From assembly GCA_015179045.1 (NCBI GenBank), contig WHUZ01000037.1, positions 62,001-126,000 of the forward strand: 64,000 nt of DNA, written 5' to 3'. A model generated the notes under the pieces. It did no database searches and was not told the origin of the DNA. It saw only the letters and a list, made by a program, of their open reading frames with translations. The stretch's first letter is position 1; every line of letters begins with the position of its first letter. This document shows positions 1-10,540 of the stretch, piece after piece. The stretch is from Kalaharituber pfeilii. Its lineage: Eukaryota; Ascomycota; Pezizomycetes; Pezizales; Pezizaceae. A program made the translations under genes and the position numbers.

Positions 1-641
1 AACGGGCCTACATTACACCCCCAATGACATCACCCCCTTCCCTTTACAAACCTCCGCCGGTCTCTAAAAAAATAAAAATATCAAAAATCCCCATCATTCA
101 AAGTTACCCGTATTACATATAAATGACGACTCTGTGAGACGTTTACTGGGAACAAATAAGTTTTGATTTATCGAGACTGGTTTGGGGGCCAGGCTACCTA
201 AAAAACTAACTCCGCAGCGTACTAGCTGTGAAGGTAGGATATGGGGTACTGTCGGTACGGGTAGCTTTGTTTTATATCTTTACATGAGGGAAGGAAGTCA
301 AGAGGGTTGCGGGGGTAGCGGGAGAGAGTTGGGGAATATTATTGGTGTAGTGTACTATTTGAGGATTTTTGGTCTCGAGCCGGATGTGTTTGCCAGGATG
401 TTGGTGTGATTGCTTGTTGGAGACGTTGAAACAGTGTGTTCAGTTGCAATGCTGAGGTGGCTTCGTCTTGGGGGAGCTAGGTCATGGCATTAAGACACGA
501 GATCACTACCAGATCACTAGTCTCGTAAGCAGCCAGATTCTTTGGCGGAAGCCGTGTCGCTTCACAAAAGTGCGTAAAATATAACGTCGATAAATGTATC
601 ATAGCCAGAAAGAAGAAAAAAAAAGCCAAAAAATGATAGTC
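1..641. other. intergenic, no gene seen
   Basis: No open frame with a credible start or recognisable domain was found on either strand. The stretch is A/T-leaning with scattered stops. Confidence 0.5.
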
Positions 642-744
642 CGTCAAGGACAGGATTCGAACCTGCGCGCCCAAAGGGCATCCGCTGGCTTTTTCTTTTT
701 AGGGAAATAGCAGGCGAACGTGTTAACCACTCCACCACCTTGAC
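642..744 (-). tRNA. tRNA-Ser(GCT) with intron
   Basis: On the minus strand the 7-bp acceptor stem GTCAAGG pairs with CCTTGAC, and a GTG/CAC D-stem follows. The anticodon stem TTCGC pairs with GCGGA across an intron. The anticodon loop reads CTGCTA, so the anticodon is GCT. About 21 nt of A/T-rich intron sits after position 37, the usual nuclear tRNA intron site. A long variable arm GCCC-TTT-GGGC, typical of tRNA-Ser, precedes the T-arm GCAGG-TTCGAAT-CCTGT. The mature length of about 82 nt fits tRNA-Ser. This is the only tRNA I could fold in the window. Confidence 0.93.
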
Positions 745-964
745 TGAGTTGTTGTTTCCTCTGTTTTAATTACTATGAAGAGCAAAACTTAATGAATGTT
801 TTACTTGTACCACAGGCTTGGCGTGTGGGTTTGAGGGTAATGGGGAAGACAAGGTAGATGTAGGATTATGTTTTTCTTGTTTTTGTTTTGTTTTGTTCAG
901 TACTCGTGTGCAGCCTCCTCCTCAATTACAGTACTGGGAATCCTCAACTCGCTTTGAACTCCAC

Positions 965-1669
965 ATGTTCACCGCCTTCGTCAGACGCACGCCCTCTCCT
1001 GAGCCAGCCAAAGAGCCATGCCGGAGTTCAAGCAACTGTAATCACCACACCCATCACTCCTGCAGTCATCATCATCACGCACGCAGGACATCCGATGCGG
1101 GCCCACCACCCCCACCACCGCCCTACACCTATGCCACCGCCGGCACCTTGCAGCCTCTCTACGCCCAACCTCCAGGCTCAGGTGCAGTAGCCATGCAGCC
1201 AGTTTTCCGATACTACGCCCCTACGGGCGGGAATGTGGCGTACCCAATGGCCTATACACACACTACAACCGTCAACGCCGCACATCCCTATTATGCGCAA
1301 CAACAGCCGCACAATCGAGCGGTCTCTAACCCTCTCCCGTCTAGCCAGAATCGTGGCCATGGCCATTATTGCCAGTACAGTAATGTTAGCGTCCACCAGT
1401 GCTACCATCACTGCCCTCACAAGTGCGCGGTTACGTCTTCCTGCTGCAGATACCACTGTCCCTCTTGCCCGGGCTGCGAATACAATAAGTGCTGCATCAA
1501 GTGCGAGGGCAACAAGCAGAAGGAGGAGAAACATAAGATACCATGTGGTTGCGCGGATTGTAAGAAGTGCTTGAAGAGGAAGAAGAAGGAGCAGGAGGAT
1601 AGGTGGTGGAGTTTGGCGGTGCCAGGGAAGGAAGGGGTGCTGGTGGGAGTTGCATGTATTATTACTTAA
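965..1669 (+). CDS. His/Cys-rich hypothetical protein, possible metal binder
   Basis: A 234-aa single-exon frame starting at the first in-frame ATG (965). The frame is open further upstream but has no ATG there, so a 5' exon is possible. Residues about 19-39 are rich in His and Cys with runs of three to four His. A proline run lies near 46-53, followed by a Tyr/Ala/Pro/Gln-rich middle. From about residue 136 to 205 there are many Cys in CxxC, CC and CxC spacing with interspersed His, then a Lys-rich stretch. The last ~20 residues are different in character and might lie beyond an unrecognised intron. I do not recognise a named family. Bunched Cys and His suggest metal binding, but this is inferred from composition alone. 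The gene is convergent with the 2355-4469 gene. Confidence 0.55.
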   Translation: MFTAFVRRTPSPEPAKEPCRSSSNCNHHTHHSCSHHHHARRTSDAGPPPPPPPYTYATAGTLQPLYAQPPGSGAVAMQPVFRYYAPTGGNVAYPMAYTHTTTVNAAHPYYAQQQPHNRAVSNPLPSSQNRGHGHYCQYSNVSVHQCYHHCPHKCAVTSSCCRYHCPSCPGCEYNKCCIKCEGNKQKEEKHKIPCGCADCKKCLKRKKKEQEDRWWSLAVPGKEGVLVGVACIIT

Positions 1670-2354
1670 AGCTTCAGTTACGTTACAGAGGTGTATGGTC
1701 GATCATGGTGGTTGGCAGTGGATGCGCATATGTATTTTGTACAGACGCGCAAAGAGAGAGCTGGAATGGGGAGGCATGGGAAGTGGGCATATATGCACGA
1801 GATGAGACAACAGCGTTGATGCGGACAGGGCTATGGGCTTGGGATATCGTCGATCTTTAGAGATACCTCTTATAGCTATAGACGAGCATCTATCACGCGC
1901 AGCTATAGTCTCATGTTACTGCAGTTTTACATCTATAGCTCTGGTATATTGTGTAACAACTTACAAGTACAGCTAAATTAACTCATGAGACTAATACAAA
2001 TCCAGAACTGCCTAGACCTCATCCTTCAACCTCCATCCGTCTTCCCATTACTATTGAGGGCAGCCCGATCAACACCATTCCAACTCAATCATTCCTTCTG
2101 GAATTCCCCTCGTTCATGTCATCCTATCTCCCACTACATCCCGCCACTTCCCTCCTTCCATACCTCCCGGCTCGGACCCATTCCTTCCTTGACTCAGCCC
2201 AATCAAATTTACAGCAAACAACGCCAAAATTCCCCAAAAACGCCAAAGACAAAGAACACATCAAACTCCAAATGATTCAAATCGACCTAAAAGACAGAAA
2301 AAGAGAGGCAAGAACATTACTATATACCCTGCGCTGCCCGTTTTCACCTGTCAT
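1670..2354. other. intergenic between convergent genes
   Basis: About 0.7 kb between the 3' ends of two convergent genes. It probably carries their 3' untranslated regions. No gene or element was recognised. Confidence 0.45.
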
Positions 2355-4469
2355 CTAACCTTTGCCCTTTCCCTTTCCCTTTCCCTTTCCCTTTCCCTTC
2401 CCTTTTCCTTTTCCAGCACTTCTTCCAACAACCCTCTCATTGCCCTTTCCAAGCACTTTTCTCGGCCTGCCTCGTCCCCGCTTTGAGGCCGGTGCAGGGG
2501 GAGGCACCTCTTTGGCTCCCATCTTTGCGGCGGCTGCGGCAGCGGCGTTCCTCGCAGCCACCCTCGCAGATCGACGCACGGGAGCATCTACAGGGCGGGC
2601 AAGTTGCCGCTTGCTTTGCCGGCGCGGCCGAAGAGTGGGAGGGGGCGGTACATACACCGAACCCAGCTGGGACTCAGGTTCTAAAGGAGGTGCTGGCGCC
2701 GGCATCAGGGTTTGAGGTTCTGGCCGCGGTGCCTCTGGAATAGCTTGGGGTGGGCGAAGACGGAGCTTACTTCGCGGAGGGTTACCAGGCGTGGCAGAAA
2801 TGGGGGCATATGTGCTAGGGCCGGCAGAGGGCGAGCGGTTGACGTATGTCCACATTGGTCCTCGAGAGCCGGTGGGTGGAAGGCTTGCGGAGCTTGAACT
2901 ACTCCTGGATGGCTGTGCCGAGGTACGAACGGGAGGGGGTTCTCTGGAGGAAATCCCACGCGCCCTTGGATAATGGGATGATGTACTGATGGGGCCTTCA
3001 GTCCGTGCACGCTTGGGGCTGCGTGGATTTACGACTTCTTGGGAAGAAGTGGAGGGGGCTTTAGAAGCATGGTCCAAAGCCGTGTCAGTGAAAGATGCCA
3101 GCTCCTCGCCTGGTGAAGTAGCTTCCAGCTCCTCCGAGCTGCGCTTACGAGGGGCTGTTGACTGCCCTGCTGATGCCACAGGAGGCGGTGAAGCATCTCT
3201 TCCTCTCGCAGTGTCCGGCCACCTCTCCAGGGCTGTTGGCCTGCGCCTGCCTCTTCTTGATCCAGAGGCCGTTGAGCTACCGTATCCGCTGCGGAAAACC
3301 CTCTGCACAGGCCAATATCTTCCCTCCTTGAACAGCATCTCCTTCTCTAGCAATTCCTTGCACTCCTCCCGTTCCCGGTAATTCCGGAGCATGTCAGCTC
3401 CATGGCCAAAGATCTCTTCCTCCCTCACCCATATCCATGGCCGATCAGGATTATTGGAGGGCAGCTGATCTTCCCTTCTCGCCAAATATAACGTCTCCAG
3501 CTGCGGCTCACCTGCGGCGGACGTCCTCTTGGCTATATACCAACCTCGGATGATACCCGTCTCTATGCGGGTGCCCGGTTGAACACCCCTGTATAGATCC
3601 CAATTCTCCCATGAAGGAGGAGGAACCATACGCAACGCTTCCTCAGGGCACCAGATTGCCTCTTGCTCCTGCAGTGGCTCCTGCGCACCATTGTTGCCAA
3701 GGTTGGGTGACTTTATCAGTTGCACGAGATCCACATCCACTCTTTCAGCAATTGGGCGCCATCGGGGTGTGTCCTCCTGCTCTAGTAGACGTTCCAGTGC
3801 CCTGTCCTGCTCAACTACAGGTCCGAAAGGCCTCGCCAAGAGCTGGCTTGCAACGTGAATATCTTGATCTTGCAAGACCCGCCTTACCCGGTAGGGTCCA
3901 TTTTCCTGCCTGAACTCGTCCGGGTTGAAAAAGCAGGTTGGACATTCTAGCACTGGTAGAGCGGGTAACAGTGGCGCAGTCTCGCGTTCCTCAGCGGAGC
4001 CATCAGATGGGAGCATGATGTTGGAGAGGACGAGAGCGCCCTCGACAACCGTTAGTGGCTGTAGTGGCCCAGGGCGGTGGCTGTAGCCTCCTGCATATGG
4101 ACCATATTCGTTCTCGTCGCCCGCAAAAGCAGTCTCGCTGCCTTCGCCGTCTCCAGAAGGATGGAAGTCGTACCTGTAGAAGTCGTACTCGTCTTGGCTT
4201 TGATTTTCCTCGGCCGGAGCGTACTCTTCTGTAGTCGCTTCTGAGCCCCGATTCGGGAGTGGGGACACTGGTGGTGCCGACGGGGATGGGGAACTGTCTT
4301 CTCTGCGACTGGGTATATTGGCTGGTGCTGGGGATGAGCGTTGGCCGGTACCAGAGCTTGAGGCATGCCTTCTGACAGGAGAAGCGGGGGCAGGCGATGG
4401 TGTATAAGGAACTCCTTGGCGGTCCTCAAGGCTTGAGGACTCAGAATTTAGTAGGGACCTGAGATCCAT
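2355..4469 (-). CDS. 704-aa low-complexity protein with AT-hook and Lys-Gly tail
   Basis: One uninterrupted frame of 704 codons from an ATG at 4469 to a TAG at 2355-2357. The N-terminal 120 residues are Ser/Pro/Glu-rich and look disordered. The middle (about 140-390) is better ordered, with Trp-containing segments such as GIIRGWYIAKR and RPWIWVREEEIFG and one CPTC motif near residue 177, and may be the folded part. The C-terminal 300 residues are basic and Ser/Pro-rich, with a GRGRPRK AT-hook core and several RRSAR/KRAR-type basic clusters that could serve nuclear import. The protein ends in about nine Lys-Gly pairs encoded by a hexanucleotide microsatellite. The AT-hook suggests a nuclear DNA-associated protein, but no catalytic domain or named family was recognised. 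The ATG matches the start MDLRSLLN, which looks natural. Confidence 0.8.
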   Translation of the reverse strand: MDLRSLLNSESSSLEDRQGVPYTPSPAPASPVRRHASSSGTGQRSSPAPANIPSRREDSSPSPSAPPVSPLPNRGSEATTEEYAPAEENQSQDEYDFYRYDFHPSGDGEGSETAFAGDENEYGPYAGGYSHRPGPLQPLTVVEGALVLSNIMLPSDGSAEERETAPLLPALPVLECPTCFFNPDEFRQENGPYRVRRVLQDQDIHVASQLLARPFGPVVEQDRALERLLEQEDTPRWRPIAERVDVDLVQLIKSPNLGNNGAQEPLQEQEAIWCPEEALRMVPPPSWENWDLYRGVQPGTRIETGIIRGWYIAKRTSAAGEPQLETLYLARREDQLPSNNPDRPWIWVREEEIFGHGADMLRNYREREECKELLEKEMLFKEGRYWPVQRVFRSGYGSSTASGSRRGRRRPTALERWPDTARGRDASPPPVASAGQSTAPRKRSSEELEATSPGEELASFTDTALDHASKAPSTSSQEVVNPRSPKRARTEGPISTSSHYPRARGISSREPPPVRTSAQPSRSSSSSASLPPTGSRGPMWTYVNRSPSAGPSTYAPISATPGNPPRSKLRLRPPQAIPEAPRPEPQTLMPAPAPPLEPESQLGSVYVPPPPTLRPRRQSKRQLARPVDAPVRRSARVAARNAAAAAAAKMGAKEVPPPAPASKRGRGRPRKVLGKGNERVVGRSAGKGKGKGKGKGKGKGKGKG
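2364..2408 (-). repeat. hexanucleotide microsatellite coding Lys-Gly
   Basis: Tandem CTTTCC units on the plus strand (GGAAAG on the coding strand) form the last codons of the 704-aa protein and give alternating Lys and Gly. Unit number can change without a frameshift because the unit is six bases. Confidence 0.85.
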
Positions 4470-5437
4470 TTTCTCACTTCTTGTTCGATGTGCTGAATCT
4501 GGAAACTTGGTAAAGTGGAGTGGGCGTATGTGACTGAAGGACCCTTTGTTCTTTGCACCACCGACTGACAGAAAAAAGTTCTATAGGTCTGACGGGTTGA
4601 CTGGTTGCTGGCTAGATTCACTTTGATATGTGATAAATAGAATGGTGAGCTATATTCTTTTGAAACCGCACAAATGTGATTTGCCCTTGATTAGTGATTA
4701 CCGTCCAGCAAACGGACAGGGCTGAAGATAGGATCTGTTGCCGGGTCTCGGGCTCAGGGAGGCAATTATGCTGACAACAACAAGTCGACCAACTGAATTG
4801 TTAGATACCCAATGTTCAATCAGAAATCGTATGTGCGTCTGTACAATCAATTTTTGCTCAGAACATACCACGCTGAAATGAGGAATGAAACGGACGCAAT
4901 ACGAACCTTGCAAGATAAGCGCCTCTATATATAATTATATCCACCTGTTCCACCAAGTCGTGCAACTTGACAAACTTGCTTAAGGTTGACTGTTCCCTAC
5001 AGATAGATTGGTAAGTATTTATCCATTCTCATGATGTCCTGCAGTTGGTAGTTATTACCTATTGAAGGGTTAAGGTTTGAGGAGATTCTGGGTAGGAGGG
5101 AGCTGATTTGCTGGGGAGATTGAGAGATTGGATTTGAGTTTGGAGGCGGTTTGAGAAACGAAGCAGTTGGTGGTACAGAGGTAGAGAGGGCAAATGAGAG
5201 ACGGTGTTGACGTGGAACACGGAACTTAGAGGCGGAATGAAGGTTAGTTGATACGGTGAGAAGCGCCGAGAGGTAACGAAGCAGCGTCTTCGGCGAAGGA
5301 GAGGCGGGCTGTGGAGAAATCTGGATCGATAAAGGTATATAAGGAGGTTGGTAGGCGGCGCTGTGTCTCTACTGTTACGGAAATCTATGAGATGTTAATT
5401 TTTCGACACAATATATATATGGCTACAAGATCTGATT
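4470..5437. other. upstream region of the 704-aa gene
   Basis: Nearly 1 kb with no supported gene. It should hold the promoter of the minus-strand 704-aa gene; a TATATATA stretch lies at 4926-4933, rather far from the ATG. The right edge is the target duplication of a MITE. Confidence 0.4.
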
Positions 5438-6010
5438 CAATGAATCAAACAGGCCAGTCCAGGCCAGGCCATGAGGGCCGCCTGGACCGGCCCAGGCAAC
5501 CTGAAACAATCAGGCCAACCAGGCCAACCAGGCCAACCAGGCCATTTCCGTAAATTCAAGCGATTTTAGAATTTAACGCAGGTGAATTAGATTTTAATAG
5601 CCCTGGATATTTCCACTATTAGTAATTGACAGTTGCGTATTAGGTATCATCATCGAAGAATTGAGTCCCGTCTGTTGTATTATCTGGAAGGTCCATCATA
5701 TCTCGCCATAGCCCCCAGGGCGGATTGCGAGTAATGTAAAAAAAAAAGTCCATCATCTCTAAAATATTTCTTAGTATATATACTTGATATAAAGTGGGAT
5801 ACATACTTGACGAAAGTCGTAGACCGCTGCTGTTAAAAATTCTAGATATACGGGAGATTCTACTCCTTTAAATACTCAAACAATCTAGTAAACGCTGGCC
5901 TCAATTCACCTGGATAGCTGTGGAGTGATTCATTTGATTGGCTTGAACCTGCCTGAATGGCCTGGACCGGCCTGGTTGGCCTGAACTGGCCTGGCCTGTT
6001 GGATTCGTTG
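5438..6010. mobile_element. hAT-type MITE, GGCC-rich, copy 1
   Basis: The left end starts CAATGAATCAAACAGGCC and the right end is its imperfect inverse GGCCTGTTGGATTCGTTG. The element is flanked by a perfect 8-bp direct repeat ATCTGATT (5430-5437 and 6011-6018), the duplication length made by hAT transposases. Inside both ends are arrays of the motif GGCC in forms such as CAGGCCAACCAGGCC. No transposase is present, so it is non-autonomous. A related copy lies at 22207-22647, sharing the termini and an internal segment around CACCTGGATAGCTGTGGAG. A LINE tail is nested inside at 5700-5747. Confidence 0.8.
5700..5747 (+). mobile_element. very short LINE 3' tail, nested in MITE
   Basis: About 48 bp with the family core CATAGCCC..GGGCGGATTGCGAG, then GTAATGT and poly(A). 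The 9-bp direct repeat GTCCATCAT flanks it (5691-5699 and 5748-5756), showing a retrotransposition event that inserted only the 3' tip. It sits inside the hAT-type MITE and is therefore younger than that insertion. Confidence 0.7.
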
Positions 6011-6551
6011 ATCTGATTGCAATACCCAATCTGATATTCCGCAAACTAGAAGACTTGGGGATGAAAATAACTCACTTGGTTACGGAATTGCTTATCGTCG
6101 TATCGCGACTTTGGTCCGCCTGGAGTTTGCGCTCAAGTGCTGCGTGTGTAGGTTGGGGGGAGAAACGGAAAAAGTTGGAATTTTTTTCAGTGGGTTTGGG
6201 GAAACTTCGATTTTAAGCGGTCCCCGCAAAGGACTATGTAGATGCGCAAGAACGAATGTAGTCAGGCAGGAAGAGATGAGGTGAGGTGAAAAATGGAGAT
6301 GGGGGGGGGGGGGGGGGGTAACGAAGAGTGTTGTTTACATTTAAATAGAGCATGTGTTTTTCCTGAGCGGTGCCATACATACATACATACATACATACAT
6401 AGGGTGCATACTTTGAATTTTTTCCTCGTATTTTTTTTTTTTTTTTTTTTGGGAAAACACAATGCAATGTTCAATATTCAAGGCAAATTCGCTTTTTTTA
6501 ATTTTTAAATAGAAATCATTGAAAGTTTTATTTCCTCTTGAATGTCTGGAA

Positions 6552-6582
<31 letters not shown>

Positions 6583-7798
6583 CTGTGTTATGAAGGGAAG
6601 TCGGTAGGTTGTATAAATTTAATTTTTGGTAGGTTTGACTGAGGAGAGGGGGAATGGAAAAAATATACAATGGTTTTTCAATGTTTCTCTTTTCGTTTTT
6701 TTCTTTTTTTTTTCTTTTTTTTTGGGGGGAGAGGGGGGGGGGGGGGGGTTTGGTGAGGGAGGTGGTACATGGAAAAGTGTGGAAAGAAAAATGGAATGCG
6801 GTGTGTTTGTATACAACGTATGTACTCATTGCATGTGGGTTTGTGGTTAGGCGAGTGGTAAAATGACGGTTGAATACGAACTTGAAGTACGTACAAGTAA
6901 TACAATCAGTCGGTCGGCTAGCCGGCGGGTGGGTGCATGGGTCGGGGGGGGGGAGCGTACGGGTGGGCGGCTATTGTTCTCGTGCCCACACTCTGGCGGC
7001 GAGGGGTGTAGGTAACCGTTGGAATAAAACCATTGAATACTTGGAATGGATCTGGAAAGGAATGGAAGGTTATGCTACTATGATATGTTACAACACAGGA
7101 TGGTGCGACCGTTTGGTAGGGCTAGGCCAAATCTGGATACTGTCGCTTGGTTTTATTAGGAAGTCACTACCCGATTAGGTAGCTTAGCCTATTATGCTAC
7201 CTTTGTGTTATCATAGTCTGGTTGCACGGTTAGTCTGGTTGCACTACCCCTGGTTACGAGACTAGCACTACCCCTCGTATCATACGTATCTTCTTTGACC
7301 CAATTTCAACCCCTCAGACTCAGTTCCCCCCTTACTATGGCCATATCGTTTGCGATTGCCGATTCCCAATGTGTAACACCAGAAAGTCCATGGTTTTCCA
7401 ACACCCCAAACAGAGGTGTACAAGAAATGGACTGAAGGGGGGAAGCAACAAACAAAACAAATACACACATTCACGGAGGTGGCGTAAAAAAGCTAACAGG
7501 CCCAACCCCCAAATCTCCGTCTAACTTGCATCTTCACACTTCCTCTGGCACTGCGTGACAAGGGCGTGACAAGAAACAATCCCATGCTGAGTGTTCTTTG
7601 CGATGAGCGTCGCAACAACCGTACGACCGATACTGTCTTGGACTAGAAATCTCCTTGCAATGCAAACAAAAGAAAAGGTAATCTACCGCTGACACAGCGA
7701 TGCTTTCCTGTGCATTCAACCCACCGCTGCAGCAATAATGACATGGTACATGGCCGTCGGTGCGGGGCTGGCCTGTTGTTTCGTTCTATCTTTCTAAT
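6011..7798. other. intergenic with simple repeats
   Basis: No gene recognised. It contains an 18-nt G run (about 6301-6318), CATA tetranucleotide repeats (about 6376-6402), T runs near 6431-6450 and 6560-6590, and a second G-rich tract near 6724-6749. A short duplicated motif GTCTGGTTGCA occurs near 7215-7240. All frames here are short or made of homopolymers. Confidence 0.5.
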
Positions 7799-7861
7799 CT
7801 TGCCATAGCCCGTAGGGCGGCATGCGAGTAATGATATTTTTTTTTTTTTGATATTTTTTGG
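7799..7861 (+). mobile_element. very short LINE 3' tail
   Basis: Core CATAGCCCGTAGGGCGG followed by CATGCGAGTAATGATAT and a T-rich tail. The 9-bp direct repeat CTTTCTAAT flanks it (7790-7798 and 7862-7870), so this is a separate, severely truncated insertion of the same family. Confidence 0.65.
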
Positions 7862-7870
7862 CTTTCTAAT

Positions 7871-8342
7871 GCGAGGAATTTACAAGTGTATACAGAACGG
7901 CAGAGGGTACGATGTTTTCCTGCCTGTGTACCACAATACTTTCTCACGGCATAGAAAAACCCCTCCACGTAGCTGTTGAATAAATGCCACTAAACCCGGG
8001 TATGTTGAACAAGCCACAATTTGCAGCCAGACGGTATTGAAAAAAAAGAGCCTGTTTGCGATAGGATGTTCTGTTGTATCCCCTCTCGGAGGGATAGTAT
8101 CTCCGCTGCTAGCCAAGCTAGTGGGAATTCGACTTCTCTTCGACAAGAAGTTGGCCATTGCATAAGTCGTTGGGAACCCCGCGACCCAAGCGTTCACTAT
8201 TCTTATACAGGCTAGTTGAATTAATATGCCTCCTCTCCATGTATCGAAGTGTTTGAGATTGCGCCTGGGATCGTGGTCTTTTACAAGACCCAAATGTGGC
8301 GTCTGTTGCATGAAGTTCACAGACCGCTATAGAGAAAGCATA
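7871..8342. other. intergenic, no supported gene
   Basis: A 146-codon minus-strand frame covers most of it (7880-8320), but it has no recognisable domain or start context and overlaps the end of a LINE tail. I do not call it a gene. Confidence 0.35.
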
Positions 8343-8675
8343 CAGTCGAAACCCCGCATATTGGATGTGTCATATTGGATAGTCTTATTATAACAGGATT
8401 GACTATACGCATTCCTTTGTTGGAGATTTGACGGACTCTAGCAGGTCTTCCAAGATAAGGTCCTGCTGTAGAGTTGCTTTGTGTGACTTATAATTGATTT
8501 CGAAATGCTTGCGGGCTCTTAACCTTTTTAATTTGTAATGATATGATATGATATCATGTCCTGTTGACGAAATCTGTGTGAAGAAAACATGGGAGGAGAT
8601 TCGCGTCAAATAGCCTCGATAGGTCCACTGACTGGATCTAAATTGCGATTCATGGATATAGCATTGCCGGCGCAC
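8343..8675 (-). mobile_element. possible DNA-transposon end with short frame
   Basis: CAGTCGAAACCCCGCATATT at 8353 onward resembles the terminal repeats of pogo/Tc1-like fungal elements, including the CAGTC start used by the 29396 element here. A 90-codon minus-strand frame (8403-8675), Lys/Arg-rich in the middle, runs towards it, as the C-terminus of a transposase would. No catalytic motif is visible, so the family is a guess. Confidence 0.3.
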
Positions 8676-8999
8676 AAATCTCCGGTTTTCTTCAAGTTGA
8701 TGACTCAGATCGATAATTTGAGGCTTCTTATGGTTGTTAGTATAAGCATTTACTTGGAAATTTAAATAATATGAAGTTGAGTAAAGTATAACCTGACTTT
8801 GGAGTATTCAGATAATACCTTTTCTTCATCATCACTTAAGATAATAACATTTGTGCAATCGGAGGAAGATCGATGTGTGCATGACGAGTGTACGGGAGAT
8901 TCTGGAGATTCATTCCCAAGGGCAGTGTAAGATGTATGGCTCTTATAAATATTATAGAAAAGACTAACGTATCCTGAAATTATGATTTTTAGTATAGTA

Positions 9000-9490
9000 T
9001 TGCTCCTTTCCCACTACGAAAAATTTAGTCGGGTTTCCAACATCACATTCCTCTACAAATACAGTAACTTTTCGTGAACGGCGATGAATAGATGCTATAT
9101 TAAACTTGTAGGAGATATTCGGCTTAGCTGTCTCTCACTTAATCCATCTATTTGAGGATGCTACGCTGTTGCCAATCTAAGGCCAATATGGAGCTTAGAA
9201 TTTAGGTCTCGCATAAATACACTTATAAACTGTGGGCCTCGGTCTGGGGTAACATGTCTAGGTGAGCCGTGAAGCGGCCATATATCACAAACATATGCGT
9301 TTACTACATCCTCTGCTGTCTATATTGTTTTGGTGAGTATGTAGAGCTACATTTTAGTGAAACGGTCTGTAATAACTCTTCTTTATCGTAGAAATTGTGA
9401 CCAACCCTGTGAACGCCGAACCAAGGCTGATGATGATAGTCTGGGAACGAGAACACTGTGAATGCAGTTTCCGTTAGACATAATTGGAGT
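9000..9490 (-). pseudogene. decayed Ty3/gypsy retrotransposon integrase
   Basis: Read on the minus strand from about 9388, the translation begins VTDRFTKM and continues through a recognisable chromodomain-type Ty3/gypsy integrase core. The first Asp is in VTDR, the second in TPDRGPQF, and the Glu in HPQIDGLSERQ: the DDE triad with usual spacing. At least three TAG stops interrupt it (after TKM, after TKTI and before HPQ). All can arise from CAG by C-to-T change, consistent with RIP. Flanks on both sides are A/T-rich and probably hold further unrecognisable parts of the element. No LTRs were found, so the borders are approximate. Confidence 0.65.
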
Positions 9491-9916
9491 AATTATTGTA
9501 GGGTATATATTCAGTATGGCTTACCTGTAAGGGTCGCTTATTTTCTGTCTACAGCGCAAGCGAGAATCGTGGGCACAACGTAGTTTTGCACTTGTTCTTT
9601 TTTGTGTGGCGTGGGCCCGTTTGTGTGGTTTTCGTTTCCGCCTTCAATACTAGCGAGGACCGTCGGTCATAAATTTTGTAGCTCCTTATGCTTTCTGTAG
9701 CTAACCACTCCTCATAGTCCAGCAGGGCTGCATAGGAGTAATAAACAATAAAAAGAAAAAGGACCTCCCTCAAACCCCATCCAGTCTAACTGGTTGTTCT
9801 CAGTTGGGGAGTCTGGGATGAAGAACTATGGGAGTCCTGAGTCTCTCAATCTTCTGTTGTGTTCTTGCAATACGCCAGAAATTGATGTTTTTCCCATCCC
9901 ATCCCCGTACTACCCC
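9491..9916. other. intergenic, A/T-rich
   Basis: No gene recognised; probably continues the decayed retrotransposon on its left side. Confidence 0.35.
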
Positions 9917-10246
9917 CTAACTACCTCCCATAAAGAAGGATTTCTTTCCGGTCATCTGAGAATTTTGAGAGACTTCCACCAGCTCGCCATTTTCATCATC
10001 AGTGGGCCCATACCGCTGCACTAACTGTTTAGCAGCGGCATCATATCCAGGAAAGATACCTGCTCTTCCTGAGTCTAATGCTGAATAACCTTTCAATTTA
10101 CCGGAATAACCGATTACTTCTGATGTGCTAGAAGAAACAACAACGGTTCCCTCCTGCACCCCAGGCAAGCAGTAGGAGCATGTGAACTCCATGTATTGCC
10201 CCCTATAGTTGTGGTGCGGGATGGAAGAGGAGACAACAGAACACAT
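9917..10246 (-). CDS. hypothetical 109-aa protein, uncertain
   Basis: A minus-strand frame of 109 codons from an ATG at 10246. The frame remains open upstream to about 10420, so an upstream exon or earlier start is possible. The C-terminal half looks protein-like (acidic/polar, with AAAKQLVQRYGPTDDE and a Lys-Lys-Ser-Phe-Phe end), while the N-terminal part is Ser/Pro-rich. One CSYC motif is present. No family recognised and no conserved neighbour, so this may be spurious. Confidence 0.25.
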   Translation of the reverse strand: MCSVVSSSIPHHNYRGQYMEFTCSYCLPGVQEGTVVVSSSTSEVIGYSGKLKGYSALDSGRAGIFPGYDAAAKQLVQRYGPTDDENGELVEVSQNSQMTGKKSFFMGGS

Positions 10247-10460
10247 ATGGCCCAGGGTGCGAGGTATGGAGGAGAAGGTTGGCCGGGAGGGGCGGGATGC
10301 GATCAGGGCGCCACTACAAGGAAAGGAGGATGAACCAGACTCACTAGGAGAACTGATGAGAATGGGTAGAACGATAATGTTTGACTTTCGTTGATTTGAC
10401 GACGGCGAGGGGAGGTGAGTTGTATTGATTTGGTCCTATTTGTTATTCCAATTTTTTTCT

Positions 10461-10540
10461 TTTGTCTCCTATGTAATAAATCTCGTCGTACCCCGCAGCG
10501 CGGTATACGAGCAATGATATTAACAAAGAAAAAGAAAAAG
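10461..10540 (+). mobile_element. short LINE 3' tail
   Basis: Contains TGTCTCCTATGTAATAAATC, shared with the copy at 23381, then a CGTACCCCGCAGCGCGG core and GAGCAATGATAT with an A-rich end. It is 5'-truncated further upstream than the shortest copies. Flanking repeats are only approximate (GTCCTATTTGTT against GTCCCCTATTGTT). Confidence 0.5.

Noticed and set aside
1178..1574. Two frames of 113-118 codons opposite or beside the His/Cys-rich gene
   Set aside because: Overlap a better-supported frame and have no features of their own.
6341..6905. Lys- or Phe-rich frames up to 162 codons
   Set aside because: Composed of poly(A/T), poly(G) and CATA repeats.
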